From assembly GCF_026000375.1 (NCBI RefSeq), contig NZ_AP026708.1, forward strand, positions 994,501 to 1,058,500: a DNA stretch of 64,000 nt. The letters run 5' to 3'. Origin of the DNA: Pseudodesulfovibrio portus. Lineage in GTDB: Bacteria > Desulfobacterota > Desulfovibrionia > Desulfovibrionales > Desulfovibrionaceae. This document shows, piece by piece, positions 36,037 to 43,088 of the stretch. Within the stretch, counting starts at the first letter, position 1; the number at the start of each line of letters is the position of its first letter. The notes below the pieces were generated by a model. The model did no database searches. It had not been told where the DNA came from and worked only from the letters and a program-made list of their open reading frames with translations. Both the position numbers and the translations under genes were made by a program.

Positions 36037-36825
36037 ATGGTCAAGAATACGGACATGAATCAGACCACGATGCTCGGTACATACACCCTTGACGGGGACG
36101 TTCCGGTCCAGCCGGAGATCGTCCTCGCCAACTGCACGGACACGGCCAGGGTCGGCCAACTGGTGTCCGCGTTCCAGGGTCTGCCCGACATCCGGTTCTT
36201 CCTTATCGAAAACGTCGACGAAAACGCCATCGACCTGAATGCGGACTTCCACTTCCTCAAGGACGGCGGAAACTGGATTCTGGCCAACCACAACACCATG
36301 ATGGAAGTCCTGTTCGACGACGCCGGATTCAACCCGGTCGGCAGCGAGGGCACCTTCGCGCTCAATCCGGGCGACGACGGCTCGTGGTCCATTGTCACCG
36401 GCGACGAAGCGGCCCAGGCCGCGCACCTGCCCCCCAGCGGGCAGCTCCTGGTGGACATGGGGCACGACGACATCTTCGCCGGGGACAGCCACGCAATCCA
36501 CGTCACCACGGAACCGGAGACGTTCTTCGTCGATCCTTCGGTCCTGGCGCAGGGCGAACACGAGATTCTCGTTGCCAACTTCACCATCGGCCACGACACC
36601 CTGGAGCTGCCCGAAGGGCTGTCCATCAAGGACGTGGTGGTGGACACCGAACACGACCTTACCGAGGTCATCATCAGCGGGGCCGACAACACTGAAGATT
36701 TCGTGGTCAAGCTCATGGGCATGCACCAACCCGACCTGCCGGGCCAGGATTACGCCCTCACCTCCGACACCGACGGCGACGACCTCATCCATCACATGAT
36801 CAACTCCGGCCTGCACGGGGAATGA
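36037..36825 (+). CDS. small secreted paralogue of the adhesin (DUF4114-like domain + T1SS C-terminus)
   Basis: A 262-residue acidic protein. Its first half (MLGTYTLDGDVPVQPEIVL ... FDDAGFNPVGSEGTFAL) matches the adhesin's DUF4114-like segment, which reads FDYAGFNPAGEEPTFLV. Its last about 45 residues (VVKLMGMHQPDLPG ... HHMINSGLHGE) mirror the adhesin's C-terminal end. It therefore looks like the secretion signal plus one domain of the giant adhesin as a separate gene, without retention module or repeats. No classical signal peptide is present, as expected for type I export. The ribosome site is weak; an internal ATG at 36055 is an alternative. It may be a diffusible partner or matrix protein using the same exporter. 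Confidence 0.8.
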   Translation: MVKNTDMNQTTMLGTYTLDGDVPVQPEIVLANCTDTARVGQLVSAFQGLPDIRFFLIENVDENAIDLNADFHFLKDGGNWILANHNTMMEVLFDDAGFNPVGSEGTFALNPGDDGSWSIVTGDEAAQAAHLPPSGQLLVDMGHDDIFAGDSHAIHVTTEPETFFVDPSVLAQGEHEILVANFTIGHDTLELPEGLSIKDVVVDTEHDLTEVIISGADNTEDFVVKLMGMHQPDLPGQDYALTSDTDGDDLIHHMINSGLHGE

Positions 36826-36867
36826 CCGACATCGGCAGCCAAGCGCAACAAATCATTCGCAATTCAC

Positions 36868-36893
36868 AGCCGCGTCCCCGGACGCGGCTTTTT
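36868..36893 (+). terminator. intrinsic terminator
   Basis: AGCCGCGTC, loop CCCG and GACGCGGCT with a T5 tail, 42 nt after the small adhesin paralogue. Confidence 0.85.
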
Positions 36894-36992
36894 CATGCCC
36901 GGTGGACCCGCAAAAGACCTTTCTGGAATTAATCTAGAGTATCGGGGTGTTAGACAGGGCTTGAATCACATACCTTTTTCTCTCCACAAGTG

Positions 36993-37022
36993 TTGACACA
37001 TAATTATATATACGGCTATAAG
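36993..37022 (+). promoter_or_regulatory. predicted sigma-70 promoter of tolC-like gene
   Basis: TTGACA, 18-nt spacer and TATAAG, about 40 nt before the start codon. A very A/T-rich spacer lies between. Confidence 0.6.
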
Positions 37023-37061
37023 GCGGTGAGATAGTGTATCTTAAATAAACCACGGGGTAAG

Positions 37062-38402
37062 ATGATGAAAAAAATTGTTCTCGCAGTACTTCTTTTCGTC
37101 TTCGTTTTTTCCGCGCCGGTCATGGCTGCGGACGGAGCGATTACGCTGAAGGACAGCGTCGTCGCTGCCGTCAAGCAGCACCCGCAGATCAAGTCCCTGC
37201 TGCACAACAGGGATGCTGTTTCCAAAGCCCAACTGTCCGCTCTCGGACGCTTCTTCCCCTCCCTTGACCTGAGGGCGGAAGCCGGCTGGCAGGAATACAG
37301 CAATCTGGCCAACCGCGCCGCCGAAACCGACAAGCACACCCGGACGCCCACGGACGTCGAGGTGACGCTGACCCAGCCTATTTTTGACGGCTTCGACCGG
37401 TATCACGACTACAAGCGTGAGACCGCCCGCCTGACCTCCGCCGAAGGCCGCCTGATCGACAACGTCGAGACCGTGGCCCTGGACGCCATCCGCGCCCACG
37501 TGGACGTGGTCCGCATCCGCAAGCTCGTCGCCCTGGCCGGTGAGAACATCACCGCCCACCAGGAACTGCTCGACTCCATTTCCGAGCGCGTGGAAGGCGG
37601 CGCCGGCAACCGTGCGGACGAAATGCAGGCCAAGGGCCGCGTCGCCCGCGCCGAGACCACCCTGGTCACCTATGTCGGCGAGTTGCGCACCTCCGAGGCC
37701 GAATATATCCGCACCGTGGGCAACAGCCCGGACGCATTGAACGATCCCGGTTTTGCTTCCGACCTCGTGCCCGTCAACGCCGACACGGTCCTGAACGACA
37801 CCCTGGACTCCAACCCCAAGATCGCCGTGTACAAGGCCGAGATCGAAGTCGCCGAGCGCACCAAGAAGCAGCTCGAGTCGACCATGTATCCCGACGTGAA
37901 CATCTATGTCTCCAGCCGTCACACCGACGACCTGGACGGCTCCGATTCCTGGATTCAGAACAACAAGGCCATGCTGGCCGCCAACTGGAACCTGTTCAAC
38001 GGCCTGAGCGACTACAATGACGTCCGCACCGCAGCGGCCCGCATCAACCAGGCCCAGACCGAGTTGCAGGACACCACCGACGACCTGATCCGCCAGGTGG
38101 CCGCCGCCTGGGCCGAGTACGAGTCCGCCCTGGGCCAGATCGAGAAGTACCAGGAAGCCCTGCAGTACAGCCTCGAGTCCCTGGACATGTACCTGATGCA
38201 GTTCAACGTGGGCCAGCGCTCCCTCTTGGACGTGCTTGACGCCACCAACGAGGTGTTCAGCAACAAGGTCCAGCTCGAGACCGCCACCAGCAATCGCAAC
38301 TTCACCGTCTACAAGTTCCTGGCTCTCCAGGGCAAGCTGATGCACACCATGGACGTTGCAGCCAACACCTACGAAGATATCCCCCCGGAAGACGCCCAAT
38401 AG
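37062..38402 (+). CDS. TolC-family outer membrane channel (LapE-like)
   Basis: A 446-residue outer-membrane efflux protein. A signal peptide (MMKKIVLAVLLFVFVFSAPVMA) precedes two repeated helical-hairpin/beta modules typical of TolC. Recognisable parts are ITLKDSVVAAVKQHPQIKS at the N-terminus, VEVTLTQPIFDGFDRYHDY in the first strand region and ANWNLFNGLSDYNDVRTA in the second. Two adjacent ATGs are possible; GGGGTAAG lies just upstream. It has its own promoter and terminator. Paired with the minus-strand ABC and HlyD genes it should complete the type I secretion channel for the adhesin and its paralogue. Confidence 0.93.
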   Translation: MMKKIVLAVLLFVFVFSAPVMAADGAITLKDSVVAAVKQHPQIKSLLHNRDAVSKAQLSALGRFFPSLDLRAEAGWQEYSNLANRAAETDKHTRTPTDVEVTLTQPIFDGFDRYHDYKRETARLTSAEGRLIDNVETVALDAIRAHVDVVRIRKLVALAGENITAHQELLDSISERVEGGAGNRADEMQAKGRVARAETTLVTYVGELRTSEAEYIRTVGNSPDALNDPGFASDLVPVNADTVLNDTLDSNPKIAVYKAEIEVAERTKKQLESTMYPDVNIYVSSRHTDDLDGSDSWIQNNKAMLAANWNLFNGLSDYNDVRTAAARINQAQTELQDTTDDLIRQVAAAWAEYESALGQIEKYQEALQYSLESLDMYLMQFNVGQRSLLDVLDATNEVFSNKVQLETATSNRNFTVYKFLALQGKLMHTMDVAANTYEDIPPEDAQ

Positions 38403-38430
38403 GGCAACCTGATACACGCGAGAACACTCA

Positions 38431-38464
38431 GGGGCGCGGCCACAAGGCCGCGCCCCTTTTTTTT
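38431..38464 (+). terminator. strong intrinsic terminator
   Basis: An 11-bp GGGGCGCGGCC/GGCCGCGCCCC stem with loop ACAA and an eight-T tail, 28 nt after the tolC-like stop. Confidence 0.95.
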
Positions 38465-38850
38465 GGAGCCTCCCCCGCCCCCACCCCCTCTCCCTTCCTA
38501 AACTTTTTGGAAGCACATCCGCCCGGCTGTCGGTTAATGCCGGCCCTTCCCCTCTTCTCCATTTCTCCCGATACGCCACCACACGTATTTCCCACTGACG
38601 GACAACGGCGCTTGTGGCGGGGGCACCGTCCCAAAGGATTTGCGCGAAGACTTTGGGACATCCCGTGCGGCCCGGCCCTGGCACCACTCTCATTTCCGTG
38701 CGCCTCTCGCCGCAGGCGACATGGGATTCTCAAGGCCCTCGGCCTTGAGCGGGTCCCGGGCAGCGCCCGGGTCTCCCCGAAGGGGCGTTCCGCGAGGCCT
38801 CCGGAGGCCTCCCCCACCCTTGTCCTCACGCCCGCCGTTCACTCCACGCA
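38465..38850. other. intergenic region between convergent genes, no gene seen
   Basis: About 390 nt of very GC-rich DNA. The open frames here are low-complexity and have no ribosome site or domain. The region holds a run of four stem-loops (38729-38811) and then the terminator of the minus-strand operon. Confidence 0.6.
38729..38811. repeat. cluster of four consecutive inverted repeats
   Basis: In order: CTCAAGGCC-ctc-GGCCTTGAG, CCCGGGC-agc-GCCCGGG, CCCC-gaa-GGGG and GAGGCCTCC-GGAGGCCTC. The arms are perfect. Such an array between convergent operons could be a REP-like element or a transcription barrier. Confidence 0.65.
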
Positions 38851-38882
38851 AAAGGCCCCGGCGAGTCGTTCGCCGGGGCCTT
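38851..38882 (-). terminator. intrinsic terminator of the lapB-C-G operon
   Basis: On the minus strand, AAGGCCCCGGCGA, a 5-nt loop and its complement end in TTTT, 22 nt past the HD-GYP stop codon. Confidence 0.8.
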
Positions 38883-38904
38883 GAAACCGGATGGATGGGG
38901 TGTT

Positions 38905-41007
38905 CTAGTCCTTGTCGCCGAGCAACCTTTCTCCCGAGGGCGTCCGGATGACGTCGGCCAGGGCCTTGACCACCTCGGAGTCGAACTTGGTCACTTCGCT
39001 GCCGAGGATATCCAGGGCCTGCTGCGGGTCCTTGGCCCCGCGATAGGACCTGGGCCGGATCATGGCGCAGAACACGTTCAGCACGGACAGGATGCGGGCG
39101 AGCATGATGATCTCCCCGTCCTTGATGTTCTTGGGATAGCCCGACCCGTCGAGGCGCTCGTTCATCTGGTAGATGGCCTTGAGCACGCCCTCGGCGATGT
39201 CGATGTCCTTGAGGATGCGGTAGGCGTGCTCCACATGCTCCTCCATGGCCGCCATCTCCTTGTCGGTCAGCTTGCCGGGCTTGGTCAGTATCTCGTTGGG
39301 CACGAACATCTTGCCTATCTGCGACAGGTTGGCCGCGGTCTCGATCTCGGCGATGTCCATCTCGGACAGCCGCATGGCCCTGGCGACCTCCACGGACAGG
39401 CCCGCCAGCAGCTTGGTGTGACCGCCGAGGTACGGGTCCGCAGCCTCGATGGTGGACCCCAGCGCCTCCATGGCGGACTTGATCAGCCGCTTGTTCTTTT
39501 CCTGGGCGGCCACGAACTCCGTGATGTCGCGGTACACCTCGACCACGCCCATGCACGTGCCGTCGGCGTCGCAGTAGGGCGATTTGGATATCTGGAACTG
39601 GTGCCGTTGCGAGCGCAGGAAAATGGGCTCGCTGATGGTCTCCTTGCGTCTCTCGCGGATCACCACCTCGTCGATGGTCTCCAACCGCTTGGCCGTGTCG
39701 AAGCCGAACACCGCAGCCGTGTCCATGCCGATGAGTTCCTCCTTGGGCCGCCCCGCTGCCGAGGCAAAGGCGTTGTTGACATAGGTGAACTTGCCTGAGG
39801 CGTCCTTGAGGGTGATGAACTCGTCGATGTTGGCGTTGATCGAATCGATGAACCGCTTCTGCTCCTCGATCTTGGAGGCCAGCGCCTGGAACTCCGTGGC
39901 GATCCGCTGGCTCTGGACGCCGGTGAGTATCCACCAGGCCAGACCGGCCACCAGGAAGGCGGTCAGGATGCCCAGACCGGCCACGATGTACACGGTGCGC
40001 CGGAAATCATTGATGGGGCGCATGGCCTCACCGTATTCGACCTCCTGCACCAGCCACCACTCGGGACCGGGGATGCGGACGCCCAGGGAGTAGACCTGCC
40101 GGGTATCGTCGGACAGGCTCGGCCGGACGCCGAAGGGAATGTTCCCGGACTCGTCGATCTTCACCGCCGAGGTGATGTCCAGGAACCCCTCGGTGGTCCA
40201 GGGGGTGACCTCCCGGTATCCGGCCCCGGTCTTCTGCATCAGGCGGGTCTTCTCGCCCTCGCCCGCCAGCGGGGAATTGGACAGGAGCTCGGTGATCTTG
40301 CCCGAAATCTGCCGGGTCATCATCAGGGAGCCCACGGCCCCCTCCAGGGGACCTTCGTCCGTGCCGCCCACAGCATCGGGCGGATAGATGGGCACGTACA
40401 CGTCCATCTCCATGCCGAGCTGGGTCTTGCGCAGGGAGGAATACTTGGGGGAGTTGTCCCTGATGGAACCCTTGGCCGCGTTGATCTGCTCCTCGCTCAT
40501 GGGCGGCAGGTGCCCGTCCGTGGCGATGTAGGCCTCGCCCTCCTTGCTCAGGATGCGTGCGTTGACGAACCCCGCATAGGTGGAAAATTCCCGGAGCATG
40601 TTCTCCATCATGGGCAGTTGCTCGGCCAGGGACGAGCCATCCTCCTCGACGTCGCCGTCGTCGCGGATCGCCCCGAACAGCGAGGACAGGTCTCCGTCGA
40701 AACCGTCGATCTCCGTGGCGTAGAGCCGGAAAAGGTCGGACTTGATGAGCCTGTCGCCTTGGTGGGCCAGGTTGTCGAGAAAAGTACCGATAACCTCGGC
40801 CCTGCCCTGGACGAGCAGGTGGAACCGTTTCTGCTGGTTTTCCAGCACCCCGGTTTCCTTGTCGCTGACGGCCCGGTTGGCCAACAGCACGATGCCCACC
40901 GAGATGATCAGCACGAACGCCAGGACAACGCCGATCTTGACGGACTGCCCGGCTCCCCCGATAGACTTGGGGACCTCTGACGCGGTCTGTTTCACTTGTT
41001 CAGCCAT
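38905..41007 (-). CDS. LapD-like receptor with periplasmic sensor, PAS and degenerate HD-GYP domain
   Basis: A 700-residue inner-membrane protein: TM helix (about 24-44), large periplasmic sensor (45-335), second TM (about 338-362), PAS (about 388-500) and an HD-GYP-type domain (about 505-695). The metal ligands are largely lost. HD of HDxGK is SQ (562-563), HHER is QMNE (614-617), and the Asp of DvfdAm is Asn644. GSGYP and KPGKL remain. It should therefore not hydrolyse cyclic di-GMP but might bind it. It is the last gene of the ABC/HlyD/LapG operon, where Pseudomonas has LapD with degenerate GGDEF-EAL domains. The inferred role is inside-out control of LapG. Confidence 0.88.
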   Translation of the reverse strand: MAEQVKQTASEVPKSIGGAGQSVKIGVVLAFVLIISVGIVLLANRAVSDKETGVLENQQKRFHLLVQGRAEVIGTFLDNLAHQGDRLIKSDLFRLYATEIDGFDGDLSSLFGAIRDDGDVEEDGSSLAEQLPMMENMLREFSTYAGFVNARILSKEGEAYIATDGHLPPMSEEQINAAKGSIRDNSPKYSSLRKTQLGMEMDVYVPIYPPDAVGGTDEGPLEGAVGSLMMTRQISGKITELLSNSPLAGEGEKTRLMQKTGAGYREVTPWTTEGFLDITSAVKIDESGNIPFGVRPSLSDDTRQVYSLGVRIPGPEWWLVQEVEYGEAMRPINDFRRTVYIVAGLGILTAFLVAGLAWWILTGVQSQRIATEFQALASKIEEQKRFIDSINANIDEFITLKDASGKFTYVNNAFASAAGRPKEELIGMDTAAVFGFDTAKRLETIDEVVIRERRKETISEPIFLRSQRHQFQISKSPYCDADGTCMGVVEVYRDITEFVAAQEKNKRLIKSAMEALGSTIEAADPYLGGHTKLLAGLSVEVARAMRLSEMDIAEIETAANLSQIGKMFVPNEILTKPGKLTDKEMAAMEEHVEHAYRILKDIDIAEGVLKAIYQMNERLDGSGYPKNIKDGEIIMLARILSVLNVFCAMIRPRSYRGAKDPQQALDILGSEVTKFDSEVVKALADVIRTPSGERLLGDKD

Positions 41008-41058
41008 TTCACAACTCCATCTGGTTTCTTCACGTCACCCTCGTCAAGAGGGCGCGTG

Positions 41059-41748
41059 TTATTGCTTTGCCTTCGTGTACGTGGACTTCTTCTTGGGAGC
41101 CACGTGCATCCACCGGAACTTCTCGTTCACGGAATATTGCGGAATGTAATGCTTATATCGCTTGTGCGACAAGACCATGATGGTCTGGTTGTCGAGGATG
41201 TAGATGTCGTCGGGAAGAAATACCGCCAGGATGGCGTGGCCGATGCCGCGGATGCCGTCCTTGACCGCCACGATGCGCATCTGGTCGCCGGTGAAGCCCA
41301 ACTCCTGAAGCGCATAGAACTTGGCGATGGAGTAGTCTTCACAGTCACCCGACTTCTTGAGGAATTCCCAGGGAGTGGCCCAGTATTCGCTGACTCCCCA
41401 GTTGGCCTTGTCCAGCCGGTAGGGCCACTTGTTGAAGAACTTGTTGACCCCTTTGAGGATGTCCTTCTGCGGCTTGCCCGCAAGCTCTGCCTTGAGGGCG
41501 TACCACGACCCCTTGGACGGGTGGTTGGCCGTGGCCGCGTCCTGGAAATAGCCCTTCCAGGCCTTCATCTTGTCCAGTACCCGCGTCCATTTGGGAAGCT
41601 TCTTGATCGTGCTCTTGAACTCCAGGGAGCCGAGCAGCTTGGGCGAAGTGTCGGCGGCACGGGCTTCCACGGCCGGGTCAAGGACAACGCCGATGCACAT
41701 CGCGCACAGGGCGAGCACCAAAAGCGTATGTCCAACCCGGCCGGTCAT
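41059..41748 (-). CDS. lapG: LapG-like periplasmic cysteine protease
   Basis: A 229-residue bacterial transglutaminase-like cysteine peptidase. A signal peptide (about 1-31) is followed by the catalytic fold with Cys136 in SGDCEDYS, His171 in GIGHAILA and Asp186 in ILDNQT. The acidic DCED around the cysteine matches the calcium-binding loop of LapG. In the Pseudomonas paradigm LapG cuts the adhesin after a dialanine near its N-terminus, releasing cells from the biofilm, and is sequestered by LapD when c-di-GMP is high. Here it lies between the HlyD gene (7-nt gap) and the degenerate HD-GYP receptor gene (51-nt gap). The adhesin gene in the same locus has matching dialanines. Confidence 0.93.
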   Translation of the reverse strand: MTGRVGHTLLVLALCAMCIGVVLDPAVEARAADTSPKLLGSLEFKSTIKKLPKWTRVLDKMKAWKGYFQDAATANHPSKGSWYALKAELAGKPQKDILKGVNKFFNKWPYRLDKANWGVSEYWATPWEFLKKSGDCEDYSIAKFYALQELGFTGDQMRIVAVKDGIRGIGHAILAVFLPDDIYILDNQTIMVLSHKRYKHYIPQYSVNEKFRWMHVAPKKKSTYTKAKQ

Positions 41749-41755
41749 GGCCTGA

Positions 41756-43081
41756 TCAGCGCTCCCTGAGCGCGTTCTGTTTGGCCTTGAGGATCGGCTT
41801 GAGCAGATAGTCCAGCACCGACTTCTTGCCGGTCAGGATATCCACGCTGGCGGTCATGCCCGGGATGATGGGCAACCGCTGGCCGCGATAGAGCATGGCG
41901 TTCTGCTCGGTGCGCACCTTGACGAGGTAGTAGTTCTCGCCCCGCTCATCCTCGATGGTGTCGGCGGAGATGTTCTCCACCGTGCCGTCGAGCCCGCCGT
42001 AGATGGAGAAGTCGTAGGCCGTGATCTTGACCTTGGCCACCTGGCCCGGATGCAGGAAGGCGATGTCGGACGGCTTGACCTCCGCCTCCACCAGCAGGGT
42101 GTCGTCCAGGGGCACGATCTCCATGATGGACTCGCCTGGCCGGACAACCCCGCCCAGGGTGTTCAGGAGGATGTGCTTGACGATGCCCTTGACCGGCGAA
42201 CGGACATCTGTACGGGTCACCCGGTCGCCGCCGGAACTGAGGTTTTCCTCGATGGACTTCAGCTCCAGCCGCCGCATGTTGATCTCTTCCAGGGCCTTGG
42301 ACCGGTACTCGGCCTTGGCCCGCTCGATGCGCCCCGCAGCCTCCTTGGCCGCCCGCTTCACACGAGGAATGCCCAGGGTAAGGGATTCCACGTCGCCGGT
42401 GAGCTGGACCACGGTCTGTTCCAAGCGGAGGTAGTCCAGCTCGGAATGGATCTGTTTCTCCACCAGGGGCTTGGCGATGTCGCGCTGCTTTTTGGCGTTA
42501 TCCAGGCTCTTCACGAGCTGCCGCCTGCGGCTGGCCATCTCGTTCACTTCCTGCTGACGCTGCTCGTACTGGTCCTGGAGCAGGCCGAGGTCGATGTTTA
42601 TGTTGTCCCTCTGCGCCTTGAAAATCCGCATCTGATCGTCGACCAGCTGGGGCGCTTCCTTCATGAGTTCCTCGTCGAAGACCGGCTCGGTGCCGTTGAC
42701 CTCGGCCTCGAGCCGGGCGATGGCCGCCTTGTGCTCAAGGGCCTTGGACTTGGCGTCCCGGTAAAAGCTGGCCGCCTGCTCGTTGCTAACCCGGCAGAGG
42801 AGGTCGCCCTTCTGCACCTCCTGGCCCTCATGCACGAAGACCTCCTGAAGGATGCCGCCCTCGAGGTTCTGGATCTCCTGGATGCGCTGGGAGGGGATGA
42901 CCCGCCCGAATCCGCGCGTCACCTCGTCGAGCACGGCCAACTTGGCCCAGACCACGAACAGGACGACGAACAGGAGGATGGCCGTGGACATGATGTAGGC
43001 GAACCGGCGGCCCTTGCCGTACATGGCCTGGTCCACCTCGCTCATGAAAAGGAGTGCTTCTCTATCGTTTTTGTAGCTCAT
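41756..43081 (-). CDS. HlyD-family type I secretion membrane fusion protein (LapC-like)
   Basis: A 441-residue periplasmic adaptor. One N-terminal TM helix (about 28-50) precedes lipoyl-like halves (VIPSQRIQEIQNLEGGI and the C-terminal TDVRSPVKGIVKHI), which flank a long coiled coil (about 125-300). The barrel and membrane-proximal domains end with DILTGKKSVLDYLLKPI, the conserved tail of HlyD proteins that export large RTX adhesins. It starts 7 nt after the ABC transporter gene and ends 7 nt before lapG. It should bridge the ABC transporter to the TolC-like channel encoded on the other strand. Confidence 0.94.
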   Translation of the reverse strand: MSYKNDREALLFMSEVDQAMYGKGRRFAYIMSTAILLFVVLFVVWAKLAVLDEVTRGFGRVIPSQRIQEIQNLEGGILQEVFVHEGQEVQKGDLLCRVSNEQAASFYRDAKSKALEHKAAIARLEAEVNGTEPVFDEELMKEAPQLVDDQMRIFKAQRDNINIDLGLLQDQYEQRQQEVNEMASRRRQLVKSLDNAKKQRDIAKPLVEKQIHSELDYLRLEQTVVQLTGDVESLTLGIPRVKRAAKEAAGRIERAKAEYRSKALEEINMRRLELKSIEENLSSGGDRVTRTDVRSPVKGIVKHILLNTLGGVVRPGESIMEIVPLDDTLLVEAEVKPSDIAFLHPGQVAKVKITAYDFSIYGGLDGTVENISADTIEDERGENYYLVKVRTEQNAMLYRGQRLPIIPGMTASVDILTGKKSVLDYLLKPILKAKQNALRER

Positions 43082-43088
43082 GCCGACC

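Noticed and set aside
29245-36816. Very long open frames on the minus strand opposite the adhesin genes (for example 29245-31968, 32017-33858, 34945-36816)
   Set aside because: They are antisense shadows of GC-rich, repetitive adhesin codons. They are Val/Gly/His/Asp-rich with no domain, and the plus frame has clear repeats and a promoter.
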